From Balanoglossus misakiensis (lineage: Eukaryota > Hemichordata): 64,000 nt of DNA. How positions within the stretch are numbered: the stretch's first letter is position 1; each line of letters starts with the position of its first letter. The position numbers and the translations under genes were made by a program. The stretch covers positions 2,356,001-2,420,000 of the forward strand of contig CM082589.2 of the NCBI GenBank assembly GCA_040954595.2. The letters run 5' to 3'. Under the pieces are notes generated by a model. That model did no database searches and was not told where the DNA came from. It saw only the letters and a list, made by a program, of their open reading frames with translations. Shown here piece by piece: positions 29,183 through 41,800 of this stretch.

Positions 29183-32100
29183 GTAAGAAAATGATACTAC
29201 TGTTCTCAATTTTATCTGGAGCTGAATAGTTGAATAAATTATGCCTGATGTCTGCTAGAACACTTAAATTATAAATAAATCATATGTCTGTAGCAGTCTG
29301 TCGATGTTAAATACATTGGATTTTTGTCGCTTGTATTTTTATCAGATGTACGATTGACTTTATCGAACGGCATGACCCTAAGTGACAACAGTGGATACAC
29401 AAGAAAAACAACAATTCGTGAACAAGCACAGAATCATCGTCGGCGCTCACCGGGAGACGTGGGAGCTACTCTGCATGTAGAGATGCTTTTGACGATTGAT
29501 TACGACTTTTACAGATTGCACGGGAAGTCTTCTGTCATGCAGGCATTGTCTCTGATCAACCAGGTCGGTTTATGTTTAGTTAGCATATACCCCTTTCCAG
29601 ATTAGTATTACAGCGAACAGAAGGCGAATTCGAATCCTTATTTTGAAGTCAGATGTAGTTCCATCTTTGCCAGCGTATCTGCCTGCTGTCTGTCTTGCAT
29701 AGGATGTCTAAGCATCACACAGTGATAGTACTCATCCTAGAATATTTTTATTTTGCTTTTAGGCTCAGTCAGTGTTTTATCACAGCAGTCTTGTCGACAG
29801 CGAAATTTTTATAAGTCTTCATGTGGTCAACATTCAAGTCATGACAACTCCTTATCTGCTGGTGAGCTTGATATATGTATATAAATATTTTAATGCAAGA
29901 ATGTTTGAGATTATATCATAAATTTCACCACATCTGAGAGATACATAGGAAGAAATTAGTCGGATTCATTCCACTTCCTTCACAGAAACTTCGCAACTTG
30001 GACCAATGGACAGACATAGCTGATGCCTACGTCACATATTCAAATGATTGGGAGACTAAGTTCTGGATACCAGATGATAAGGACCCAGAGCACCATGATA
30101 TCGCTTTGTTATTGACCGGGTATGTTAGCGATAAGCACGCTTTATGTATGTATTCATTCGGCCATTTTCGTGACCCGTATGTGACCTTACGTCCTTGTAC
30201 TTCCGCTGGTATAGGTGTCAACATCTAACATTCTGGTACAAGAAACGTGTAAAATATTGCTTGAAAAAGAATCACCTCGGTAAATCAGTTAGTAATTTAT
30301 TGACTACATTTGCAATTACAGAAATATTGTAGAGTTTTTCATCAAACTGGTGGATTTATACCAACAGATGTACGAGGATGTAAGGTCATGTAAGAGTCAT
30401 GAAAATGGCCTTCTAACTTTACTATCTTCCCATTCAGTTCTTCATCTAACGTGAACGACGATGAAGCCATGACAACGTACAAGAGTTGCAATGAAGGCAG
30501 AACCGGTGTTGTTCGCTACTCGACGCCAAGCCACACAAGTGCTGTCATCGCCCATACACTTAGTCTGATGTAAGTAGACTAACACATGAAAGCTCATAGA
30601 GGCAGCCATGTATTCTACCTGTGCATTACTTTCATAGGGAAGCTATTCTCATGTGTTGGGTAAAGCCTGTATCAACCGTTACATGGCACGGGTGTTATCA
30701 TTGATTCACTACAGGTCGTCTAAGAAGGCATTGTACGGTCCATTGTTTCTTTCAGTATTCGGGAAACACCTGGACATTACATAACAGTTAATTTCAAAAT
30801 ACGTGTTGGCATTCAGATGTGTTGAATTTGCCATGTATACACAAAGGTAAAACCAATGTTGTCGCCATTAACGCTTCTAGGCTTGGGATGTACTATGACT
30901 TCAAACACCCTCTGTGTGGTGATATTTACAAGGAAGACGATGAATCAAGCAACGGGATTCTCACCGACCCAGATAGATTGTACTTTACCGAATGCAACAG
31001 AAGAGATGTCCTCTTTTATTATCAGTAAGTTGTCCAAGTTGTTGATCAATGTCATTTTCAAACGTTGCAAATATTGATACATGTTACTTCATTTTCCACT
31101 CAATTCAATCTACACACGACTGTCTTTACAGAAATCCAACAGTCGACTGTTTTGATGATAGTCCCATACCAGAAGAACCAAAGGAGATTGCTATGATGCG
31201 TTATCCCTCACCCGCCGATGCAACCTGCGCTGGACTTTATGAAAACCATGACGATTATTTCAGCGTGCGAGTCTGTCCTTGGCGATATCCTTCGGTATGC
31301 GCCACTTTTAAACACTTCTCACATTTGCGCACCCAAGATGTTTCACGCTTGTCTGAAAATTAACATCCTGCTTAACAGTCACATTGCCCTGTGTAATATA
31401 TTCCACCTATCGTTCGTGCGTTTATTTTAGAGCGACTGCGCACTTTGGTGTGAACTACAGCCTCGCAACCAAGATGGCGTCAAGCGTGTTGACAAGAAGA
31501 TTTGTAAAGCAGAGGACGAACCAATGCCGCTGGACAGTGGCGTGCCTTGCGAGGGCAACAAGGTACAGGAATATACAGGTTATCATTTCTGAAGCCGCTA
31601 TTTTGATTTGATTGCTATGTGAGATTATTTTGGGGAATCTTGATATGCTTATTATTTCTTACCCTTTTAAGGTATGTGATGGACCTGCATGTGTATGCCC
31701 AGAAGGAAACATCTGCAAAGAACGGACGAGAAGATCTGGTAAATTTTGTTGTTCATAAGTGCACTAAGAATGGCCCCCTTGCTTTACTGAAATACCAAAT
31801 GTACTATACTCAGGTCAATAACATTCCGTTTGTTTGATTTCTCTGGATGGGAGAAATACTTTGAAGCATAATGCGTTTTTGTACGCTTATCTCTACTTAA
31901 CAGCATCAATCCACCCAAGGTTCTACACTTTCCACAAAACCAGATACACAGATCAACAGTCTGCCGATCTTGTGTGCAGGGACAATGTCGGCATGCTGTT
32001 GGAAATACCCAATGTGGAGACACAGGCATTATTGGAAGACATAATTGCTAGAACCACCTCGTTCGACTATTTCTATATGGGATTTAGACGCAGCAGCGAG

Positions 32101-35100
32101 GTTGCTGACGAATGGGTGTTCATCAATGACACGGCTGTGAAATACTTTAATTGGCAGGTGAACGAGCCTAATGACAACAGCAGCGAATGTGCAGTAATGA
32201 GGTAATTCCGAGCCACCTCAATACTAGTTGACATGTCACGCTGTGCTTTACCAATAACAAAGTGTTGGCCACCAAAATATCCCTTTCAAGTTGTTAATTT
32301 AAAGTAAACGATGGCATTTCTGTTTCAGTCGCGATGATGGATACATGTGGTTGGACTTCAGCTGTGATGGCGGTGCAGCCTTTATATGTCAATATGGTGA
32401 GAAAGGCAGCTAACAACTAAGTTTTTCCAATATTGCGATACCTTATGCATGGAGATAGCTTCAACCCAAAATATTCACTTTAAACATATTCGATAATGAT
32501 ACTGATAACAATTTCACACGTTTCAGACTGCTACACCGAAACTGAATGGTGCAAGCATGGTACTATAAGTAATTCGACTGGTACTACGTGTACCTGCATT
32601 TGCGACACTGGTTGGCATGGGGACTTCTGTGAATGTAAGGAAGGTTTACTTTTTTTCCAAGTTTGTCGTTGGTCTTTTCAAAAGTCAGACTCGCCGAATC
32701 GTCAAAGTTATGATCAAATATCATATTACAATTCAACATTTTGATTTTTTTAGTGATGGACACGAAAGGGGCGACAAACTTCGAAGTAAATCAGAAAGAT
32801 TTGAATTATACTGCTGCCAACACGCACTGCTTGGACTTTGCTAATACGAAGCTTCCAAGTGTATCGGATGAAACGTCTTATAACGAGTTCGTCACTTACC
32901 TTCAAGACACCGAACAGCTTGCTTCAACATTTTACGTCGACTTGACACTTGTTGATAATCTTTGGGTGGACAGCAACTACAAAACACCTCGTCAGACATT
33001 TTGGGCGGCAAACGAACCGACGCCAGGCAAAAACTGCGTTGGCATTTGGTATGTACCGACTTCTACACCCATGTTGTTAATTTGCATAAAACTGGCAACA
33101 CAAGATCATTATGCAAATATGCACGTGTCCATTGCGTTGCAAAACAATACGCATTGCATCGTTTGTTAACTCTGAGATTATTTTGCTTACTTTCAGTGGT
33201 TGCTATGAATTCTTATGGAGATCTGTAGACTGTAGCGAGGTTCATAAAGTTGCTTGTGCATTAGGTAAGGAATGCATGCGTCATATATGATATTTGCCAG
33301 TATGTGTTATTGCATAAGTAAAACCAGGTGATGGGCAGGGTTGGTTTACTATTTTCGAAACACCTGATATCACTTCGTAATTTCAACAGAGGTCCAGAGA
33401 CACAATATATTTATGCTTTTGTTACAGGATGCAGAAAAACCGACGAAGAATGGTGTAAAAATGGCGACATTGTATTAAACAAGGGAAATTGCGAGTGCCA
33501 ATGTTGGGAAGGGTCAATTGGTACATACTGTAACGGTAGGTTTACTTGTTTCCATGCAAAATATTGATTGTTAACCCGAGAATACATATGTGTAGATGTT
33601 CCTGAAAAAGGTAACTCTTGGCGTTCAATTTCCTGAATTTCAGATTTTGACTACAGCGACTTTATCAACAAAACCATTCTGTTCTATGAGGAGCAGCGCT
33701 CTGGATATCTGCCACCAACCAATAGAATCGACTGGAGGGCGAATGCACATTTGCAGGACGTCGGACAATATGGCGAAGACCTCACAGACGGTTGGTACGA
33801 TGGTGAGGACGTCAGAATTTTTTTCATGAAACCTCAGTGTTGTTAACATTGTCATAGTTCATTTTCCGAACTCCACGATACTCTGCAATCATGGTGTATT
33901 CATTTTTCCTTGTTAAATTACGACAGCTGGTAATTATGTGAAATTCGCATTGACGGTCAGTGAAAATGTTTGGAAGCTTGCCTGGGGACTAATCGAGTTC
34001 AAGTCAGCCTACGTGGACGCCAATCTACTGAACGACTTTTACGACTGTCTGAAATGGGGCACGGATTTTCTGCTGAAAATGCATTTGGAACCGGACTTTC
34101 TTTATGCGCAGGTAATCGGCCATTTGCATGACCTCTGTAAGACCTATGTTTTCTACTTCCGGTCGCTGTCATTGGAATGGGTCCGCCATATTGATTTCCA
34201 GCCCAACAGAGAACCATCCATTGTATTGTGAATCTGTTGGCTTATCTTAACAAATGGAAATTATGTGGTTTATTTTTAGACTGCAACATGCAAATTATGC
34301 AAAACATAAAAACACGTTCTCTTCACTTCACCAGGTTGGTTCTGTCACGTTCGCCAAGACTACATGGGAACGTCCCGAAAACAGCACTGAGGGCGTACGT
34401 GTTGGCCTGCCTTTGAATGTCACCCATCCAGGAAGTGACGTAGCTGGGGGAACATCGGCTGCATTTTCGGCATCGTACCTTGTATTTAAAGACGTCGGTG
34501 AGCGCACAGGGGAACTATAGTCACTCCTATTTTACATCAGATGCGCATAAAATGTTCTGTTTGTCAGAATCCGTAGAAAAAAGTGCTACCTGAATTGTTC
34601 CAATTAGTGTAGTTTATATAGTTAGTTCATTTCTCATTATGTGTTATTTATTTTCGCTTTTCTTGATTATCATCTTAAGATGAGCTCTACGCCGCCGAAC
34701 TATTGGCCCATGCCAGAGATGCATACACCTTCGCATACACCTATCGAGCACTCTGGTCCGACAGTTTACCAGTCTTAAGCTACGTGTAAGTACATGTGAT
34801 CGCCTGCCACAAGTGGCGTACGCGTTTTCGTGGGCCTCTATCTCTCTTTCCGTATTTAATAAGTTAAGAAAAGTTAATTGGCTTCTATTACGTTTATTAA
34901 TACTTACTTGCTTGCAATATCAAACTATTCATATGCTGGTCAATACAGGAGCAGCTCTTATGAAGACGATCTTACAAACGCTGCAATTTGGCTGTACAAC
35001 GCGACCGGTGAAAAGAATTATCTTGATGATGCCGAGAATCTGTACACTGAATTCGGACTGAACTACGCAGAGGCCATCTTCAGCTGGGCCAAAGTGCACG

Positions 35101-36312
35101 TTCCCGTGCAGGTAATAAATTTCTTATTGGTCTAATCCGGACCACCTAAGACATAAATGTACATTGACTTGACTTCACGGTAGATAATATACCGTCAATG
35201 GAGATCTACATTAAATCTATGTTCTCTGTTTTCAGCTAATGCTGTATCTGCACACGGCAAATACAACCTATCTGAACAGAGTAGAGGAAACGTTCGAGAT
35301 GTGGTTCAATACCTACTACACACCGAAGGGACTAGCGAGGATTACTGACAACAGGGCACTGAAAAAAGCCGGTACGCAGTTCCTTCGTCCAGTAATGTAA
35401 CATCTGTCATGGGTTTCTTTGGCTCTGCTAAAACACAGTGTAGACTATCTGATACTTCTGCTGAGATGAGACGGATATCTGGCGCCCCTTGCCACCAAAA
35501 TGGCTATTTTCTCGACAAATTGGGCAGAAGATTCACTGATGTTTCTCCCGGTATTTTTTTATTAATTATTTCAGTGGATATGTCCTATCTTGGGTTGATA
35601 TGCGCCAAACATGGAATCCACGCCCAGGAATATTTTGATTTTGCCGAACAACAGATTCACTACGCTTTGGGGTCTGCTGGAAGAAGTTATATCTCAGGAT
35701 TTGGTCACAACTCTCCCGAGAAAGTTCACCATCAGGCCAGGTAGAGTTTGTGCCATACTCAATCATTATGAAACTTGCAACACTAATAGTTTGGTAACAC
35801 AAAGACCTAGTTCGTCTGAGCAAATTGGCCGTGGATAGTATACTGTTGTTTGCAATATAAAGTCGTTTTGATTAAAACTGCATAGATGCACAATGCATTG
35901 ACGGATTTAATCTTTTAAATCTGACAGTTCCTGTCCGGAAATGCATGAAGTCTGCGATGATAACGCCAGAAATTCTGAAGAAATTAATCCGCACACCTTG
36001 TGGGGTGGTTTAATCGGCGGACCAGACGCGTTAGATCGCTTCTTTGATCACAGAAAGAATTGGGCTCAGAATGAAGCTGGTATCAACGTGTCTGGCTTAC
36101 AGAGTGCTGTTGCAGGTAAGAAGTGTGTTATGTTGTATACAATAACGCCTGTTTTACTGGAATTTAAATGAGGTCGGGGTCGAGACTGTCTGGAGGTGTC
36201 CTGGGACGAGGCTACCACATAATTCACCATGAATGATTACACGTTCCAGCAGTAATCATTTTCCCATGTTTTCATTGCAGCTTTAGCTTACTTCCGGAAC
36301 CAGCAGGGATAA
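28026..36312 (+). CDS. Secreted mosaic protein: ADAM-like pseudoprotease, two C-type lectins, two EGF, GH9 domain
   Basis: Twenty-seven exons join without a frame break to 1289 aa, stop TAA at 36310-36312. Start ATG 28026 gives a signal peptide ([19 protein letters not shown]). Domain order: M12B propeptide (about 30-210), metalloprotease-like (214-476), Cys-rich (477-542), CTLD (543-664), EGF (665-700), CTLD (701-821), EGF (822-857), GH9 (858-1289). It is the paralogue of module 2 at 5.7-14.4 kb, on the other strand; most exons have identical lengths (e.g. 298, 68, 108, 295, 68, 108, 159, 185, 163, 106, 163, 136, 166). The zinc site and GH9 base are replaced exactly as in module 2, so the losses predate the duplication. 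A secreted glycan-binding, non-catalytic role is inferred. Confidence 0.9.
29346..31294 (+). other. Degenerate ADAM/reprolysin-like domain of the paralogue
   Basis: Exons 29346-29563, 29763-29861, 29986-30119, 30438-30569, 30881-31024, 31132-31294. A basic HRRRS (about 210-214) marks the propeptide junction, weaker than the RHKR of the other copy. The zinc-site region reads AHTLSLMLGMYYD across the exon 8/9 junction: His369 kept, Glu replaced by Thr370, the other ligands by Leu373 and Tyr379. [12 protein letters not shown] and the SVRVCPW segment are conserved with the other copy. Confidence 0.88.
31431..31738 (+). other. ADAMTS-like cysteine-rich region of the paralogue
   Basis: Exons 31431-31562 and 31672-31738, same lengths (132 and 67) as in the other copy. 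SDCALWCEL...[14 protein letters not shown], then [12 protein letters not shown], closing with a basic KERTRRS that could be a convertase site. Confidence 0.7.
31904..33535 (+). other. CTLD-EGF-CTLD-EGF block of the paralogue
   Basis: CTLD 31904-32201 and 32329-32396 ([16 protein letters not shown] type; ends [14 protein letters not shown]). EGF 32527-32634. CTLD 32754-33048 and 33197-33264 (NEPTPGKNC; ends LWRSVDC...VAC). EGF 33428-33535. Exon lengths are identical to the other copy for all six exons. Confidence 0.9.
33644..36312 (+). other. GH9 (cellulase-family) domain of the paralogue, catalytic base replaced
   Basis: Exons 33644-33802, 33927-34111, 34335-34497, 34680-34785, 34949-35111, 35236-35371, 35575-35740, 35928-36115, 36281-36312. 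Landmarks: [81 protein letters not shown] is DAGN (Asn913), HxR is HxQ, GG of LTGGWYD is DG, and the residue after GSDVAG that is usually Glu is Gly. The acid Glu in QNEAGIN is kept. More eroded than the other copy near the N-terminal motif. Confidence 0.9.
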
Positions 36313-36503
36313 GTGTAAATATGTCGAATGGTCTTCTCCGACAAAATTGATATTCATTTATCTAAATATAAAATTAAGTGTTTAGCAATGAATACACTAT
36401 ATGGAGCTGTCAAAATTTGACGAAAAAAGAAATTGTATTCAGGTGAACATGATATGTATCCACGTTTTTGTTAATTGGATTTATATTGAATGTCCCCATT
36501 CCA

Positions 36504-36509
36504 TTAAAA
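36504..36509 (+). terminator. Candidate polyadenylation signal (ATTAAA) of the paralogue
   Basis: ATTAAA variant 192 bases past the stop, a distance similar to that in the other copy (186). No canonical AATAAA is nearer. Confidence 0.35.
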
Positions 36510-36540
36510 TGAAATTAAAAGGCGTATAAACTGTCGACAA

Positions 36541-37290
36541 AGTTGATGGTGACGTCATCGAAACCCTGTAGGTCATATTGCTACACTGCTGTTTGTCGGT
36601 TGGTGGCGACATTAAAAAATCCGCAACAGACCTTGCCTTTCGAATATGTAAGAACTGTGTCTCAACTATTTGCATATGATATAGACGGAGCGTTTGAACA
36701 GGTGCGAATAGTCTGGCGATGTACGCGGTTTTTCAATTTATATTTAAATTTGATGACCTTTTGGTGACCAAGCGGGTTAAATTAATTAGGTCACAATTTA
36801 TTTGCCATACCGTTGGTGGCGACATTTAAAAATCCGCAACAGACATTACCGTCCGTGTAAGTCAGAACTGTGTCTCAACTATTTGCATATAGACGAAGCG
36901 TTTGAACAGGTGCGAATAGTCTAGTCTGGCAATGTACGCGCCGCACGTTTTCAATTCATATTTAAATTTATGACCTATTGCTGAGCAAGAAAGCGGGTTA
37001 AATTTTTTAGGTCACTTCTTGATCAGTTCGCGAGGTCATTGAAATTACTCCACTATTTTTCTCAGGTGTTTGGCAGTCTTGAGTACAGGAAAAAATATCA
37101 AACAGGTCGGATATTTTGCTCGATGGCACATAGGGAAAAAATCAACAAAAATTAGCAGGACACAAGAGATAACAAATGCTGACTAAAATTCCTCAAATAA
37201 AGTTGTTGGTGACGTCATTAAAACCTCGTAGGTCATATTGCTACAGTACATTTTATCATACCTGCCGTTGGTGGCGACAGTAAAGAATTT
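36541..37290. repeat. Degenerate tandem repeat, unit about 230-250 bp, two full copies and one partial
   Basis: Copy 1 about 36541-36793, copy 2 about 36794-37018, partial copy 3 about 37200-37290. Shared blocks: 'gttggtggcgacat', 'aatccgcaacaga', 'gaactgtgtctcaac', 'tatttgcatat', 'gcgtttgaacaggtg', 'gcgggttaaatt'. The start of copies 1 and 3 shares 'ggtgacgtcat' and 'gtaggtcatattgctaca'. Minisatellite-like, non-coding. Confidence 0.8.
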
Positions 37291-37299
37291 ACTGGATTT

Positions 37300-38831
37300 T
37301 TTTAAGGCAGCAGCGTCTATTGCTTTTCCTGTAACGCGTAGATGAACAAACATCAACACGTAAAACCGACATTGTACCATGATTCTACCTTTGGTATTTT
37401 AGAACGATACTTAAGACTATTTGTCACGGGGTATATATCCTAATTTTGACTTATATAGGGGTGCTATTCTAAAAATCCTCTATTCCGGTCTTCCCGTAGT
37501 TAGGAAACATGAGGGTTAAAACATAACAACATTTACATATACGAGTTCGTTATGCTGGTGGACCGATGTGAAATTACTATCCTAATGCCCAATGAGTCTC
37601 TTATATAAAATGCATAAATATGAATATTTATGAATTAATTTATAAAATGATATTTTCCTCATGGTTACGAGCGCTGGTATGGAGGACGGCAGACAGATGT
37701 TTATCACATGTGCAGGTAACTGTCGTGGCGTGCGCACGTTCAAAACAATGGATAAACAGGGTAGTCTTTTACAGCCATCCCTTGCCACGGTAGGCTCTAC
37801 AGTAAGAATAATAGGAATGTTGGAATTTCTATAAAATAAATAAATAAATTCATCGTGCATGTAACGAGATTTCATGTTCAGAACACCTATCTATTTTTCA
37901 AAGCATCGGATGGAAATTTTAAAACAGCATGATAATCAAAACTTCGAAGAAATAGTTTCCACCTCTTCCATTTCCCGTATATTCTGTTCCCCAATTGGTC
38001 ACTGCAATCATCGTTAGCTTTCGTTTTAATCCACCTTAATCGCTGGTCAAAGTTTCTTAACTTTGAAAACAGTCCACTGTTAAAGTAACGATTTGCGCAT
38101 GTCCAGAAGAGAAACTTTTGTGACGTTGTCTGGTTAGTGTCCAGAAAGTTCTGAATACATGAGTTCATTGAAATTAACAAGGTTAATTTGACAACATTGT
38201 TGTTATTCTTGCAATGTTTACACGAAATACAGGTATTGAGCAGATGGACGGAACTGAAATTGACTGGTTGGCTAGACATTCCTTGGTAGTTTATTTTAAG
38301 CTATAATATAAAAAAATAATATCGTGGCTGAATACTTCACCCACCCGCCCGCCGACTGACTGACTTATCATGTTTTTAACAAACCCGCAAATGAATCCCT
38401 TAAAACGTGCCGTAATGATGCGTGCAGATGTTCATGCATCTATAACTGTCACTCAGCAAAATATTCAAGGTTCCAAATCCTTTATAAGAACTCTCTGGGC
38501 GAGCAGCCTGCAGTCCATCTGAGATCTAGCACCGTGGTGTGGATTGCAGACGGGATAACAGGTAAGAGGGAACTGGGAAGCTTGTTGTTCACATATATGC
38601 TTTTCTTTAGTGCAGAGAGAGAGATTTCTTCGGACATGTAATCTTTCCGAGCGTACTTGGCCAATTCCATGGGTCTTGTTGTCCATCTTCGGCAGAATAA
38701 ATGCACTTTGCTTGGATCGATGAAAGAACAATTCTACAACACTAGACTTTCGATTACCTTATTTTTTGTCATCATTTATGCCATATTCTTTTGCAGATTC
38801 TGATCAAACGCGGCATCCAAGAAACTCCATC
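37300..38831. other. Intergenic with two unproven open frames
   Basis: Two minus-strand open stretches, 37887-38279 (ends ...GKWKRWKLFLRSFDYHAV...) and 38482-38706 (ARKDYMSEEISLSALKKSI...), have protein-like composition but I recognise neither family, see no matching splice sites joining them and cannot call a gene. They may be relics. The rest shows nothing. Confidence 0.25.
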
Positions 38832-41800
38832 ATGATTCTGCTGTCGGTGTTCATCTTGGCCGTAACGTGTTGTTATGGTAGGCCTTTGATTTTAATATTA
38901 CATTTGCTTCTAATATTGCCAATTTTGCTTTCCTGTGCGATCAAACATACACGCTCCGTTCTTTCATACATCATAACAAGGAAATAATTTAATTTTTATT
39001 TGTTTGTTTTCTTTTCTAGCCACTTGCGATAAGCCCCATATCCTCTACATAGTTGCAGATGATTTGGGTAAGTGTTCCTCTGGTTATGAACAAAGACATA
39101 ACAAAGCGTTCAACATAACTGTATTTTGCGTGGGTGAATTTTGTTTTATCTGTACGTTTACTTTCCATGTTTCGTTATTTCAATGATTGGCATTCGCTCA
39201 TTGAAGAGCAGTCTCTGGTAATGTTGCATAAAATAATCAAGTGCTTTGAATTGGAGGTCATTTTCTGGCATTTTTTTCTCTTCTTCTTCTAGGATGGAAC
39301 GACATGGGGTGGAACGACCCCAAGGTTCTTACACCACACCTCAGTCAATTGGCCGAAAATGGCGTGAAACTGAATAATTTATACGGCATGTCCGCCTGCA
39401 GTCCGTAAGTATGACTTTACCTTCCACTAAACCCGAGATGATAGTGTCTTTACTATTTGCCATTATTTTTTGTGCAATTATCATTGACATCGGGTCGACC
39501 GTATAATCCCAGGGCAATAACATCGTTATACTGAACAATCTCCAAAATTGATCTCAGCGTGTAAATCGTGAACACTCGATGTACTTATTTTACCCAATCT
39601 CTGTGTGTGAGAAGGAAATTACACTGACGTCTTACCCTATTCCATTACAGTTCCCGTGCTGCCCTGTTCACAGGGAGATACGCACCCAGCATCGGTTCTC
39701 AGGTAAGACATAGACACGTGACACGACCCCAGTGCTGTTTCAGTTTTCTTAATTATATGGGTGTCACCATGTACACCATCATACACTAACTCAACAGTGC
39801 CGTTCAATTCTTGTCGCAGCATTTTGTACTCTTCGGGAACATCCCCCATGGTGTGCCAACGACAATTCCATATCTACCAGCGCGACTGAAGGAAAATGGA
39901 TACAAAACATATGGTGTTGGAAAGTATGTTGTTATGATGCTTCCTGTGTGTGTTCAGTACTAAGCTTAATTGTTAACCGCGAGTCAAAATCAAAATGATT
40001 ATATTGTGGAAAAAGATACACAACTGAAGAAATAATGTATCAAAAACAAATAAAGAAAGCTTTTTATCTCAGATCTTAAAACTCTCCCCGTCCAGCAAGA
40101 CGTTTATGTGGCCCGACTTTTTTATTTTTCTCAGATGGCATCAGGGATTCTGCAACTCTTCCTACGTACCTTCTGGCCCCAACCGTGGATTTGATCATTG
40201 GTATGGTTTCTACAAAGGCGGTTGTACATACCACGAGCATACAGGATCTGAATGGGGTAAGAAATGCTGATTGTACATCATAAACTTTCGTATGTTCGTA
40301 TGAATGTATATACATGTACGTTGTTCATCACCACGAAATCTCACAGCTATGTTTACATTTCAGGGCCAAAGGTAACTCCTGATGTAAAAATGGTCGGGTA
40401 CGATTTACATGACGATGGAGCACAAGTTGATGATCCAAGACTAGCCTGCATTTACACCTCAGTAAGATTCTGCGTTTTGTCTCATAAAATTCCTCTTTAA
40501 ATAGCAAAGGATACCCGAGCTTTTCGTGCGTTTTTTGGGGGTTCATTATTTGCAAAATGTTCAAGTATAAATACTTGAAATTGCGGAGAAATACCAAACG
40601 CTTTCTATTTACGATACTAGTATATAACGAAATCTTCACGTGTTCTGTTACAGACCTTATTCCAACGGAAAATGGTTTCAAACATCATCGAACATGACCC
40701 TGCTGTTCCAATGTTCCAGTTTGCCTCTTTCCAGTTGCCGCATTACCCAAGAGTGGTAGGGAGACATTTTTTTGATCGTTCACCTATTACAGGGCATAAA
40801 TACTAACCGCGTTGTACGAAGCATATCGCTACTTGTGAATTAATAAATCGTGTACATTCAACCACAAACACATCATTTTGTAATAAATTGTAATTCTGCT
40901 TTACAAATCGTTTATTTTTTATTTTCAGGTACCAGAGGAGTATTCCAACAGATATCCAGACATTATTGACCCAAACAGAAAAATATATTATGGTACATAG
41001 ACATTACGTCACCTTTATAATGAAAGTATTCATTCATGTTCTGTCTCTTTCTCTGTCTCTAAGTTCGTCTCGTTGTCTCTCTGTCCGGTTGAATACTCGT
41101 AATGCAGATCCATCATTCTCTCTTGTACACATCAGGACAAGTATCCTATTTGGATGAAATCGTCGGCGACATGGTTGCAGCTCTGAAGGAAAAGGGAATG
41201 TATGAGGACACCTTGTTCATTTTCCACGCTGATGTAAGTATCAATCTAAAATAGTATTTGATATTGAAACATGGAAAAGAAGATAGAGTTTGGTGATTTA
41301 AATCCACATTGGTCGGGCAAAAGTATGATTGCATGGTTTTCTTTTAAAATCTACAGAACGGTGGTGATGTTCATTCAGGTGCCTCTAATCATCCATTCAG
41401 AGGCAACAAAGGCACCTTCTTCGACGGAGGAATGAAATTGGTTGGTTTTGTTTCCGGCAAAGGAGTCGAGAAGACGGGCTACACTCATGACGGGTAAAGT
41501 TGCCTTCCAATAGAATTCGCATCTCTCCTGCCTTTGCCATTCAATGGCGTCTTTGATTCATGGCTTCGAGTTTCTGACAAAAGCGTTGTTCTTTTTGCAG
41601 TTTGTTTCATATAACCGACTTCCACCCAACTCTCGTCCAAGGTGTGGTAGGCGGAGAAGTCAGTGGTAAGAATTAAGCTTATATCTCTCAGAATACTGTC
41701 TGCTTAAATTGGTATATGACGGCGGCTTCACATACCTGATCTTCAATTTTGAATCACTGCTCGACGCATTGTTTCTTGTGTATAATCCGGAAGGTTCCTT

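Noticed and set aside
29998-30228. Open frame running past the exon at 29986-30119
   Set aside because: A clear donor (GTATGT) at 30120 and the paralogue's identical 134-base exon show that the rest is intron.
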